Assembly: GCA_015680685.1 (NCBI GenBank)
Contig: MNCI01037977.1
Coordinates: 184,910-248,909, forward strand
DNA from: Gnetum montanum
Taxonomy: Eukaryota > Streptophyta > Gnetopsida > Gnetales > Gnetaceae
DNA: 64,000 nt
Reading direction: 5' to 3'
Shown: piece by piece, positions 12,613 through 23,805 of the stretch
Position numbering within the stretch: position 1 is the first letter of the stretch
Layout: each line of letters starts with the position of its first letter
Program-made: the position numbers and the translations under genes
The notes under the pieces: generated by a model
The model's database searches: none
Told to the model about the DNA's origin: nothing
What the model saw: only the letters and a program-made list of their open reading frames with translations

Positions 12613-12841
12613 ATGTATCCTTAACATAGGACCAAGTATGATGAGAACACTTATGGGAGAAATGATAGGTTCTATACTAAAGAGAATTGGAGTGAACAAC
12701 CTCAAGAAAGGTTTCATATGCTCATTTCAACCCATACTACATGTAAGGACTACGTTTAATTGGTATAGACAATCCTAGAGGAGATGAAGAAAGTCCTAGA
12801 ATAAGGAGGGCCTCAAGGCCTAGGACCTCCTCTAAACATAG
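12613..12841 (+). pseudogene. gag: Element D gag, N-terminal part
   Basis: The ATG at 12613 corresponds to the gag start of F (50963) and G (55136). A stop follows within a few codons, and the reading is interrupted by element C at 12841. The sequence resumes at 40707. Confidence 0.65.
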
Positions 12842-13663
12842 TGATGAGTAGTGAGGTATCCCTATAATGAACCATACAAATGACTAAGGCATTTATGCAT
12901 GGTCCAGTTGAATTTCGTGGACCTATAGTTCTTTAGTACACTAGTTCTTCTAGGAAGTGAAATGGACATTGAGAACATTCATTGTCTTCCCAACTACACT
13001 TGTGAGGCTCAAGGGTATGCTTTAAGTGTAATCGAGGTACATGATTTTTCTTATTTTATGTTTTATGAGTTTAGTCACCTAAAACAAGAATGAAAGATAG
13101 AGTAATTTAAGATCTAGTTCATTTACAATCTAACTAGCCTAACATAAGTAACCATCCCACTTTTCTAGACACATCCTGAACACATATAGTGCTACTGGGC
13201 TACCAAACGTTAAGCATTGCTGGGTTACCAAGTACTATATGTATGTTTGAAGTGGTTGTGCTTATGTTCATTAACTACTCGAAAGTAATTGCTTAATTCA
13301 AATGCATTAAAGTAGAGTGCATGAAAGTAAAGTGCATTAAAAAACATTAATCTATTCTTAGTGTTGCAAGGATTGTCAAAAGAGTTTGTTTTATTCTCGT
13401 CACACTATTATGCTCAGGCACATTAGTGTTTAAATAAAGAACTGTACACACTTAGACTCCTTTTGTGGGCACTTAGAAAATATTCTAACTTTGGAGAAAA
13501 TAAACCGCAAGAGCTTTGCTACTTTGACTGAAAAATGAAAACTAACTGCCAAATTGGGAGCCCAGCCATTATATTTATAGGCCAGATCACACCCCCAATG
13601 TTGGATACCTGACATTGCATTAAGGCTCCTATGTCAAAGCATGAGAAAAAATGCTTTTTATCA
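12842..13663 (-). repeat. 3' LTR of element C
   Basis: It starts TGATGAGTAGTGAGGTATCC and ends TTTTTATCA, followed by a decayed polypurine tract. It pairs with 39832-40706. Its U3 array (about 13590-13630) has lost most of its repeats compared with the partner LTR. Confidence 0.87.
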
Positions 13664-15140
13664 TACCTCGAAAACTAAATGAAAATTCGTCCTCAAGTGA
13701 GGAAGAGGAGGAATAAGTTCCTTACAAAATATATTGGGTAGGTATGGGATTATTAACTGACATACAACTAACTTAGATAGAACATACAGACTCTGAGTGT
13801 CCAAGTGTATGAAGTTATAATTTTTTTACAAAATTGGGTGTTCATGATAAGAGAAGGGACCACCTTGAATAACAATGACATCCAATGCCTCTTGGTAGTA
13901 GAAGAATGAGAGAGAAGATCCAACAATCATGAATGGTCCTCATTGTGTGATACTACTACATCATCCTTGGTGAAGATAGTCCTACTTCCAATTCATGCTT
14001 TCCATTGTAATCACAATAGAATCATGAATTAGTATGCAATGGGTAACACATAGTGGTTAAATGCCTTGTCTCATTGGTGGTTATACTCAGCTAGGTTGTG
14101 ATTGTGGTAGATTAATTCCTTGAGTAGTGTTAGCAGGAAGGCTAACAAATAGAGTAAAAATAAATAAACGATCCATTAAATTTGAAAAATTTCAACACAA
14201 GGAAATATTTGAAGAGGGTGTAAGAATTCACAATAAAAAAAATGAAAGTTCTCTAAAAAAATGTTGTGAAGATGTGCAAAATTAGATGTCATTGATGGGG
14301 TAAATAAAAAGAATTTGATTGTAAGAGTGCCTAAGGGTAAAGAACTTAACTAACCCAACCAAAAGATATGCAATTGGGTCCTCCCCAAAGTAGGCATATG
14401 CCTTTCATGCCCTTTCATAACTTCAAAACAAAGAGTTCGTGGGCTCCATGGATGATTAATGATCATAGAAGGTTAAGTACAAAAACCCAAAAGAAACTAA
14501 CTAAGAATTTTGACATATCAAATTAGGACATTAAACCAAAACATGAAACTAGTAGTGAGGTGAGATATAGAAAGCATAGATGGATGAGAGAAAGAGTGGA
14601 ATGGAGTTCCTAGTTATGGTCACATGAGGTCCCTTGTGGATTTTGTGGTTAAATGACTTTATAGGATCCATTCTTAGTCCAGACCAAAACCAACCACATT
14701 TAGTGACTTTGCATTGCCATTCTAAGACCAAACCATCCCTCGAGACACAAGAGTGTTCCCACAAACAATCACTGTTTCTTATTAGAGAAGAAGTAGGAAG
14801 TGAGGAAGGGACTGAGTTAGAGGGGATGAGTCCCATAACCAGTGATTGTAGCTCATTTATTTTGTCTAAGGGGTATGCCTTGAATTCCCATTATTTTTTT
14901 TAAATGGAAACCCCACCATGCAAAGACACATGCATTTATTTAGTCTAAGGGGTGTGCTTTGAATTCTCATCATTTGTTATTAATTATTTTTTTCTGATGA
15001 GAACCACACCATGCAAAGACACATGCATTTATCTTGTCCAAGGGGTGTGCTTTAAATTCTCATCATTTTTTTTCTAATGAGAACCACACCATGCAAGGAC
15101 TTATTTAACTTCCTTTTATTGATTGATATAGAACAGTAAG
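13664..15140 (-). other. Element C 3' non-coding region, left part
   Basis: It is related to the 3' regions of D, F and G (for example GGTCCTCCCCAAAG near 14368). No gene is supported. It ends where element B is inserted and continues at 25512. Confidence 0.65.
14861..15105. repeat. Local triplication, unit about 75-95 bp
   Basis: Three successive copies each carry CTAAGGGGTRTGCYTTGAAT, a T-rich stretch and ACCACACCATGCAAAGAC (roughly 14861-14938, 14939-15031, 15032-15105). Related elements (31430-31480, 43510-43620, 47890-48020) have one copy, so the expansion is private to this copy of C. Confidence 0.7.
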
Positions 15141-15596
15141 TGTGCTGACCGAAATCATCAGCTTGAGGCTGGAAGGAAAAAAAAAACACTGAAAGATTGC
15201 TGGGAGACATAGCCGACCCTGCCTTCGTGTGAGGGCAACCTGGAAAAAAAAATGAAGGCAGAGTGCCTTGGATGGTCTGTAAGCAAATCAACCAAGGACT
15301 TCCTTGAGCGTAAGCTATGGCTTGTGCTGGGGTTATCGTAATTGGTGACGTATGAAATGTAAAAAAAGCGTAAATGAATTGTATTGTAATGGAAGGCAAT
15401 AATGAACTATATTGTATTGCTTAACAAGGATGTGCACCGGTCAAAGCGTAGTTGTATGTGTGGATGGCAAGTCAAGCGCTAAGCCCTGGAGTGATGTGTT
15501 TACAGGTGCTTGGATGCTAGGAGTCACGTGCGTCCGAGCATCCAAAGTTACTAGTCGATGCTCCCAAAGCCATCAACTTTTATGTGAATGGACAGG

Positions 15597-15606
15597 GTAT
15601 TTATAA
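15597..15606 (-). promoter_or_regulatory. TATA box, element B 3' LTR
   Basis: The minus strand reads TTATAAATAC, with a conserved CCCCATCC-type stretch downstream in the partner LTR (24281-24290) and in solo LTR H (62110-62117). Its presence in all three copies supports a core promoter. Confidence 0.7.
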
Positions 15607-16049
15607 GGTTTGGCTAGGCTCGGGTGCAGAATTCATGGATGAGTTCAACGGTTGAAAAATGAGAGGGAAATGGATCGTGTGACAAGTGTTTGATGGACAG
15701 CTGTGTGTGAATTGGACGTGCGTAGGTAGGCTACGTGCTTGACCGGATGCACGGTATCTTACAGCATGTGTTGGCTTACGCAAGCTAGATTACGCCCATA
15801 GAAGTAGATTCAATTTGGAGCATAAGAGCTTGACAAGCTCACAAATGGTGAAAATTTACAATAAAAATGATGGTGTACAATAAGAGAAATTGACCTCGGT
15901 TCGCTTGGAACTTCTCAAGCCATGGATTGACTGCTACAGGGTGCTGATGTGAGAGGTTTTGTGGCTGTTTGAGGCATTTTTGTTTCACAAAAGCTTCCAG
16001 CATGAGTTTATTTTGTTTTGGTGTGTCCTCAGCATGTTTTTGGCATGCT

Positions 16050-16770
16050 TTTGACTGGGTGTGATTAGTACTCACACTAGACTCACTTTGCAATGTGAGC
16101 TCAGCGTGACCTAAGCATGACTTGAGCATGACCTGGGCATGAGTAAGATGAAAATGATACATTTCACACCAATTTTTTATCTTTGAAGCCTGTTCTTTGA
16201 GTGCAACAATTTCTTTACTGTGGTTGACCCTAAGAGTGAACTGCATGTTGAAAACTGAGCTTGGGTGTGCCTCGATTTAAGCCACTTTTGGTAGCTCACA
16301 TTGGGCTCACATTGCTAGCGTGAGCTAAGTGTGACCCCAGTGTGACTTGAGCATGAGTAATAAAATATTTGTGATTTTGGACCTGAATTCTAGAATTCTG
16401 GAGGCTAGTACTTGAAGTAGTCATCAATGGACCTTGGGGGTGACTTGCACCTTTGAATTCAGACCATTTTGACTCGATTTTAAGGTTCTTGGAGTTTGTT
16501 CACGCTCGGCGTGATCAGTACTCACGCTGGACTCACGTTGCCAGCATGAGTTGAACGTGACTTGAGTGTGACCTCAGTGTGACTAAGAAAATTTGTGCAA
16601 CCTGGCCTAAAATCTGAACTCTCAAATGCTAAAATTTAAAGTGGAAAACAGTGGCCTTATGAAGATGACTTGCATCCTCAGATTGGATGATCTTTGACTT
16701 GATCTTGAAGTCATTGGAGTTGCTCATATTAAGGGCAAGCCCGACTTAACAAGCTCAGTGTGAGTTCCAT
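16050..16770. repeat. U3 tandem repeats of element B LTR, about 225 bp
   Basis: Units begin near 16060, 16288, 16500 and 16725. Each has a cluster of short motifs (AGCGTGAG, GACTTGAGCATGAC) followed by a phrase of the type CATCAATGGACC...GATGACTTGCA...CTTGGAGTT. The same array lies at about 24740-25430 in the other LTR. CG and TG/CA versions alternate, as expected from methylated-cytosine decay. Confidence 0.65.
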
Positions 16771-16859
16771 GCCTTAGTTAAAGTTTTACCTCCCAAAATC
16801 TCAAAAGGCTCTGAGTTGTTCTAGTTTCATAGTGTTAGGCCGAAATTAGTGGTGTTTCA

Positions 16860-16872
16860 TTTGCCCCTCTTT
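16860..16872 (-). other. Polypurine tract of element B
   Basis: The minus strand reads AAAGAGGGGCAAA directly before the 3' LTR start (TGAAACACC). This is the expected plus-strand primer position. Confidence 0.8.
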
Positions 16873-19374
16873 GTTGACGTCTGGAGAAATCCACCCGAGG
16901 GGCATCGAAAAATAAGTACAAAACACCACAACCAACCAAGTACCAAGCGTTGTCCGTCGACCCTTGGCTGGATGTCATCGCACCGCGTTCAAAAGTACAT
17001 GGGATTAGGGAAATGCAATTCAAGATGCAAGGGGATTGGTTGTAACCAGGGGGAATCAGGAGTTGATCAAGGGTTATAACTACTATTGGAATTGTGGGAG
17101 AGAAATTCTCTCACATGAACAAGCCATATTTTTAGTCCTTGTCAGTAGACAGTGTTTAGTAGACTCAGAACCAAGACATAGGAGGTGCATTCTTTGGAGA
17201 AACAAGACTCTTGTAGAGTGTTTATGGGAGGCCATTGTAAATAGCCAAAGCCACGTGATGATATGCAACATGATCATTTGAGACATGAGTGTAACTATTT
17301 TTCCAAAATAATTACCTTCCCACCTGGGGCTTGTATGAGAAGAGCCAATGGTCTTTGGTCTATGATGTCAATGGGGTCATGAAGACCTTTTTCGTGCATT
17401 TTGCTCTTTGATCTTTTTGTTCTTTTTTTTTTCTTTTTTATTTTTTATTTTTATTTTTTTGTTCCTTTTGTTATTTTTGAAAGAGCTTTCTTTCAGTGCT
17501 GTACTCATGCTCATGCGCTTGCATTTGTATCATGTACCATGTACTGTATTTTGTGTTGCAACTACTTAGAGGATCATAGTGTGCAATAGTGTATCAAGAG
17601 CTTTGGAATGAGTAGAATGTATCAAGGGGGTGTAATTGAATAGGATAAGGGAAACATGATGGGGAATAGGGAATGTATTAGGAGTCGGGAATGTACTTAT
17701 GAACAGATTGATTATCCCAGTTGTGTGCATCAGGAAGAATGTGATACCTTGTCGTCATGATGAAGTGCATCTGTGCGCGAACGCCTTGGGCGTGTCATCC
17801 TGCAAACACAACTCCAAGAAGACAAGAAAACCATAAATGATTCATTTAACTAAGCACTTTAAACTTGAATACAACCAAGGAGATGGAGCCACTGTGTGCA
17901 ATTTCAAAGCAGACAGAATCATGAACAACATCAGCTTCATCAGGGTCCATGAGAAAAATTATGCAGCAAGTCTTTGTGGATCACGTATAGCCAATTGCAG
18001 CAACATATCTTTTCAAGTATTGCTTGGTCGTCAATGATATCGCTAGTTTATAGTCTTAGCAGATTATTGCAGGTTAGTTTCACGTCATAACCCTTTGGAC
18101 GGTGCCAGTTTAGCATCGTAGCGGATGGTGTAGTGCTATTTTATAGTCATAGCGAACTATGAAGAGGCAAACTAGGTTATAGTCTTAGTGGACTCTACAT
18201 GCTAATTTTACATCATGGTGGATAAATGTGGAAGTTTAGTGTCATACTGGACGAAGCTTTGTGGTGTCAGTTTACTATCATGACACTAGGACACTCTATG
18301 GTGCCAGTTTCAAGTCATAGCCCTAGGAGCATTCTATGGTATCAGTTTTAGGTTATGATGCTAGGACCGTTACGTACCTCAAGTTCATTAGACATAGTAT
18401 CATTTCAGGTACAGGTGATTTTTGGGATTACCGAACTCGTTCATGTTCATGTCAGCAAGTTTGAATGCTTCGTTATTGTACGCCTTGGTGACTAAGTAAG
18501 GCCCTTTTTGCCTGTGAGTGCTTTATTATGGTAACTACTTTTGTATGGTTTTATTATTTCTAGTGTTAGTGTTAGTGTTACTGTTCTTCTAGGTTTTGTA
18601 TTCATGAGTTGTTTTGTTATGCTTACCTGTTTGTTTATTTTTCATTCCATTGTAGGGACATAGTAATGATGAGGCTGGCCCCAGTGGAGCGGGAGTGGAT
18701 GATGTGGAGGATTTTGGGGGCCAGCCCCCTCCTAGTACTAATGTGTGAGCTAACTGTTAGTCCAGCTTTAGGTACCAAATGTTTTGGGTTTTTGATGTCT
18801 AATGGAAATGTATGAGGATAGATGTAATGATATGGATTTAATCATGGCATAATGTGTTGGCATTCTATTTCCATGTTGATGTTCAATATTATATATATAT
18901 ATAGTTTTTTTTCTTATTTTCTTAGGTATATTATGAACATATGTGTGTAGTTGAATGTAAAATGAGATTCCAAAATGTAGAAAAAAAAACGTAAGGCAAA
19001 TATTTGTAAAAGGAAAAGTAACAAGAATGCATGAATTGAAATTGCAACTTGTGACATGTAAATGAAAATTTGACATAATGTAACGAGGGTTTGTAAACTT
19101 GCAACATACTAAGCTCTAGTTTAAGGCCATTTCGGGCCATGCACATCAATTTAGAGTCATGGTGGACCATTGCATCTATGTTGAAAAAAGAAAGAGGGAT
19201 TACTAGTTTTAGGCCATAGTGGGCTGAAAGAGATAACATTTTTAGGAAACGTAAAAGGAACCGGCCATTTTTTACCATGGCTAGTTTAACATCATTGCGG
19301 ACGTTCGTTGGTAGTTTAACGTTGTACTGGATGGTTGGTAGTTTAATGTCATTCCAGACACTTGATAATTTACC
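16873..19374 (-). other. Element B long 3' non-coding region
   Basis: This 2.5 kb stretch lies where RT-integrase would be in a full element, but no such motif was found in any frame. It holds a T-rich tract (about 17405-17465), two repeat-like zones (18030-18375, 19105-19375) and a TA repeat (about 18889-18903). Confidence 0.6.
18030..18375. repeat. Degenerate tandem repeat in element B
   Basis: About eight to nine copies of a motif resembling AGTTTAGTGTCATAGCGGAC occur every 35-45 bp, for example near 18042, 18107, 18150, 18180 and 18236. A related zone lies at 19105-19375. Confidence 0.6.
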
Positions 19375-19375
19375 C
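19105..19375. repeat. Second zone of the AGTTTA..GTCAT..GGAC repeat
   Basis: The motif recurs near 19118, 19150, 19203, 19283, 19310 and 19338 with variants such as TAGTTTAACATCATTGCGGA. The zone ends at the 3' end of the protease reading. Confidence 0.55.
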
Positions 19376-20520
19376 TAGTTATTGAGTTGCTTTTTTATTC
19401 TTCGTAGTTTGACGTGAGGGGTGGGGCATGTAGGTACGATCTTATACTCCCCTTCCTCTTCACTAGAGATGTCAAAAGGTAGCTCCGACCAAGAGACGTC
19501 AGCAGGAATGGCTCCTATGTCTATGATGTCCAATGCTTCCTCAGTTCTAGTAGGATCATGGGTTAACGATTGGTTCATGTCTTGAAGTGCACTCATGGTT
19601 TCTTGTTTAGGCTCAGAGAACTCAACCTTTGACCCTTGATCCATTCCCGAGTGCGAGGAAGTGAGTGATGTTGTCGTGTCCCCGTGTATGATGATTTCAC
19701 CGCCCTCATAAGGTAGGTGGATTTCTTGATGGATCGATGAGGATACGACTCTAAGTTAAGCTAACCAAGGTTTTCCTAGGATCAGATTGAACCTCGACAT
19801 TTCATTAACCACTACGAATTCAGCCAATGTGGGGAATTGGTCCCCCGCTATGAAATCCAAGGTAACTATGCCTTTTACCATGACATAGGAACCACTGAAG
19901 GATTTTAAAAAGGAAGTTTTTGTGGGTCGTATTTGCTTTGTAAGATCCAGTTTTTTGATGAAAGGAAAGGATATTACATTTGTTACTGGACCGTCATCGA
20001 CATGCACCCTACGTATCTTGAAGTGGTTGACTTGTATTGTTATGAACATAGGGGTTGTAGTGACCTCTCCAGTTTTTTCATCTCGCTTAATATCATTGGC
20101 ATGAAATTCTAGGGATGTGGGCCTCGATTCTTGAGGTTGTGGGGACAAAAATGCATAAATGGATGGCTCATCTGCAGGAAGGTCCTCACTAATAGAAATC
20201 AAAGTCAACATATGCACGAGAGCTTCTTGATGTACCAGTGAGGTCATTATTAGATTGTACAGGCTTAAGGAGGTGTTCTTTTGTTTCAAAGCCTATGTGA
20301 CTTGGGTCAATGCACTCGCTAGATCCTTACCACTTGGTACACTCTTGTCTGTGAAGACTTGGTCCATTTGACCTAGCATTCATATCTCTTGTGGAAAGAT
20401 TCTTGTGTTAGTAACCAAGGATGCTGAGTTTGGGACACTGAGAGTGCCAGTATCCTTGTCTCGATGACTTGTGCTAGGCTCACTGGTGGACGGAACCATA
20501 GGAATAACATTTAGCGGTAT
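19375..20520 (-). pseudogene. Element B retropepsin-like protease region, broken
   Basis: Retropepsin cleaves the Gag polyprotein. The reading 19756-20289 contains RRVHVDDGPVTNVI, aligning with the VLVDGGASxNIL active-site loop of Tat-type proteases. The catalytic Asp is kept and the next Gly is Asp. The closing motif LILGKPWLA matches the LLLGRPWI end of these proteases. A short downstream reading (19375-19644) is acidic and unrecognised. Stops separate the pieces from gag. No RT follows. Confidence 0.7.
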
Positions 20521-23135
20521 GGGCTTCAGTGGTTCCAATTCGTGCTCATGATGTTCTTTTTCTAGGCACTCTCTTGTCAGCCTGTTAGCAAGGTGCTCTC
20601 ACAAGGGTTGCGGGGGAACTATAGGGGTTTGTATGTTAGGGTATTTTGGCACCTAGATCACAAAGGGAGTGGGTTGGGTTTCTAATGGCGTGGTTGCTAC
20701 TACGACAGAAGAAGGTATGCGAACAACGAATGGTTTTTGTGGTGCAGGGAATGTGCGTATGACAAAAGGGGTTCGGGAAGGTGTTGAGGTAAATGTAGTT
20801 TCAGAAGGCCTATGAATTACAAAAGGTTTTTGAGGGATGTCTTGTCCATTATCCACATGGATAGTGTTAATCACATATGATGTGTCCTTAGTATTGAGAG
20901 GATCCTTGTAGACCCCCATGGGTTGGTTTTGGGGCTTTATTGGGTTTGTCTTATCAAATACTATTTCACCCCTGTCAATCTTGCGTTGTATATCTTGTTT
21001 TAAAGTGAAGTAGTAGTCAATTTTGTGCCAACACCGTTGGTGATATTCGCAAAACTTGTATAACCTAAAGCCTCTTGGAATAGGGGGCTCATTGGTTGTT
21101 GCTAAAGTTGGGTTTTTAGCCAACTCACAAAATCAATCATGTTTTTGGGATGCCATAGGGGACATTTGTTTGTGTTTGATTAACCCAGCCTTTAGAAGTT
21201 GATCTAATAATTGTGAAGGCTTCATAGGCAAGGGTGTGTATTGGGTAGGATATTTTTGTTCAAATGTACGAGTGTGACCCATGTTTGTGGTTTTAGTTGA
21301 GGAAGATTCGGGTGTAGGTGTAGATGTGGTTCTTTCATGGCTGGTTGGAGTAGTGGGTTGTTTTCCTTTTTTTCCTGAATTGTTAGGTTGGACTGTCTCC
21401 ACCATTGCTGCTACCATCGTTTTGGATCTATCCTTATCCTTCCTCATATGTTAGCTCATAAAGGCTAAGTAAGTTGGGTCGTTACTTGCTTGCGCTGCCT
21501 CTTCTATGTTCTTAATTTGTGCAAATGCTTGACTCAAAGTATGAGCACTCAAATAATAAAGATTTGATTTAATGAAGTCATTCACGGTAGCCTTAAGGAT
21601 GGTAAGTAATTATGTTTCAGGGATGGGCTTGTGAAGTTCATTCAAGGCTACACTCCACCTTTGGATAAATTTTTGTACTAGCTCTAACGGTGCCTGTTTA
21701 ATCTGAATCAGACTATCTAGTGTGGCTTCAAGCTTTAAATTATATTTGAAATGAGTAACAAACTGATGTAACAAATCCTCTAGAGAGGATATGAAGTTAC
21801 GGGGTAAAGCTTGGTACCATTCTAAGGCTTTTCCTGTCAAGGACATAGCATGTAGAATTACATGAGGCGAGGCCTGAAGCAATAGACATTCTAGTCAAAA
21901 TGTTACTAGAAGGGCATTTGGATCTCCCTCTCCATTATATTTGGTTAGTTGAGGTAATGAGATTCCCGATGGTACGGTTAACGGTGGAACTGAAGGGTTG
22001 ATTGGGTCATCTTGGTAGAAGTCCAGCACCTTGACTTCCTCAGTGTTTATAGCTTTAAGGTGCTTTACCTCCTCAGTTAATGAGTGCATCATTTTCTTTG
22101 TGTCTACCCAGTCTTGGGCGATAGGCAGACCGACTGGTTGAGTAGATTGTAATTGGTAGTAGTTTGATTGTTGCATTGCCTGTGGAAAGGAAGACTGTTG
22201 GATTGTTGCTTGTTGTGGTGAAGCAACATTCAAATATGGGATTGCAGGGTGTGGTACGTTGTAGTGAGTAGGTTGGTGTTGTTGAATAGCTGGTGAAATC
22301 CACTACCCAACCACAGGTTATGAGGTGACACCCTAAACGTGTTGGGCTGAAGTAATTAGAGGTGCTCCATGGGTTTGTACTTGTGGTATGTAGTGGGTGG
22401 ACATGGAAGCTTGTATCACTGATGGCATCCCAATTAATAAGGTCATAAGATTGATCCTGCATTAGTTTGAGGAGGGGGTTGTTGGGACTATACTTGTGGA
22501 AGAGAGGGTAACGTGATGACTGGGGGTATGATGGGGATGGACGTATCAGATTGAATGTTGGGCATGGAGAAGGTGCAAATGGAAGTGGGTACTTCCTATC
22601 AAGAAACCAATGCTTGAGTGTTTGCGGGTGAAGGAGGAAGTATGGTTTCTTCCAGGAAAGGTTAGAATGATGGGTTTGTATGGGCATGAGGACTAATGGT
22701 ATGGTATGAATCCCCATGCTCAGATTGGGCCACAAAGTCATCTTCCTCACCTCCACTTTGAGGCTTTATCAGAGGTGGCTGTAAGGTTTGATTCCTTACC
22801 ATGAAAAGCTGAGATATGAGTTGATGATGGGGCTCGAAAAGGGGGATCATGTCAAATACTGAGGGAGTGAACTCACGACCTCCCTTGTAAATCAGCTCAT
22901 AGTTTCTCTTTTCTTCTCTTTCTATGCAGTTGATAGGCAAGTTGGCTTGAATCTTCACATAAATGAAGTTATATTGTTTTGGTGTGAGGATTGTGTAAGT
23001 AGGGTCCTTGCCCTGTAGCCTAAGTAACTGGCAAGTTGAACCTTGAGGGTTTATCTCTTCAATGACAATTATGGGTTCTATTGCAGTCACAAGGTTTGAG
23101 GTCCCGGCCCCAAAGTCAGAGATCTGCAGTGTCAC
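20521..23135 (-). pseudogene. gag: Element B gag, broken
   Basis: The reading begins near MTLQISDFGAG (23135). Pieces at 22233-21895 and 21882-21610 form the capsid: MSLTGKALEWYQALP and LVQKFIQRW are typical of the retrotransposon gag family. The piece 21123-20653 has FCEYHQRCWHKIDYYFTLK followed by IQRKIDRGEIVFD, the Cys/His segment typical of Tat/Ogre gag. In it the expected fourth ligand is Tyr (DYYF for DCxx). At least four interruptions are present. Confidence 0.75.
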
Positions 23136-23155
23136 TGTGTTGATTTAGGAAGATT

Positions 23156-23430
23156 CCATAGTGGCGTGAGTAAACTGGGCTTGACAAGCCGAGTGTGAGT
23201 GAGCTAGCTTGACAAGTCGGGCATGAGTAAACTAGGCTTGACAAGCCGAGCGTGAGTGAGTTGGCTTGACAAGCCGAGCATGAGTAAACTGGGCATGACA
23301 AGTCGGGCGTGAGTGAGCTGGCTTGACAAGCCGGGCATGAATAAGCTGGCTTAACAAGCCAAGCGTGAGTAAGCTGGCTTAACAAGCCAAGCGTGAGTAA
23401 GCTGGCTTGACAAGCTGGGCGTGTACCAGG
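23156..23430. repeat. Hairpin minisatellite in element B leader
   Basis: About nine to ten copies of a roughly 25-30-bp unit are present. Most contain GGCTTGACAAGCC, a six-bp inverted repeat around one A, followed by GAGCGTGAGT-like sequence. It lies between the primer-binding site and gag on the minus strand, where packaging or translation-control signals normally lie. The same palindrome occurs singly in the LTRs (AGCTTGACAAGCT near 15827; GGCTTGACAAGCTC near 25393). Confidence 0.75.
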
Positions 23431-23780
23431 CAAGATGCAGGTTGTAAGTATTGAGAGGAGCTCGTTATGATCGGTCGATGGTGGTGGTAGGAACGTTACT
23501 TGGCAAGCTATCTATGAAGCAACTTGTTTAAGCAATGTGTGTACACTGTTTGGGTTTTGATGATGTAGTTGTAGAGTTTGAAGTGCTGGTCGTAATGTAA
23601 GAGTTTTACAAGGTTGTAGGCCTAATTAATTTAGCGTGAGCAGACTAGGGTTAGCATGAGAAAACTAGGGTAGGCTTAAGCAAGTTGGGCTTGAGAAAAC
23701 TCAGCTTGAGTTTGGCACTTGTTCTTCATAGCATTTAAAAGGTAGCGTGATCAATGTTTTGATGGGATGGTAAAAAAGTT
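23431..23780 (-). other. Element B 5' leader
   Basis: This is non-coding sequence between the primer site and the minisatellite. It contains further GCTTGAG/GCGTGAG motifs (about 23630-23710). Confidence 0.5.
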
Positions 23781-23800
23781 GGTCCTCCTTCTAGCGTCAA
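23781..23800 (-). other. Primer-binding site of element B
   Basis: The minus strand reads TTGACGCTAGAAGGAGGACC, five bases inside the 5' LTR. It differs from the site used by the other elements, supporting a separate family. The tRNA was not identified. Confidence 0.6.
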
Positions 23801-23805
23801 TTTAT

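Larger units (their letters stand above)
15141..16859 (-). repeat. 3' LTR of element B
   Basis: It matches 23806-25511 throughout. The minus-strand TATA box is the complement of GTATTTATAA at 15597-15606. U3 (about 15840-16859) contains tandem repeats of about 225 bp. Open frames in it have no counterpart elsewhere and are not called as genes. Confidence 0.88.

Noticed and set aside
14549-14903. Overlapping open frames of about 90 residues on both strands in the C 3' region
   Set aside because: Not conserved in the homologous 3' regions of D, F and G; chance frames.
15839-16246. 135-residue minus-strand open frame in the B LTR
   Set aside because: It lies in U3 tandem repeats; the equivalent in the other LTR (24523-24962) is broken differently and there is no domain.
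17401-17589. Phe-rich short frame at the T-rich tract of element B
   Set aside because: Product of a poly-pyrimidine tract rather than a membrane protein.
23156-23430. Possible CRISPR-like array
   Set aside because: Units are contiguous and variable with no unique spacers, and the sequence lies inside a plant retrotransposon; it is a minisatellite.
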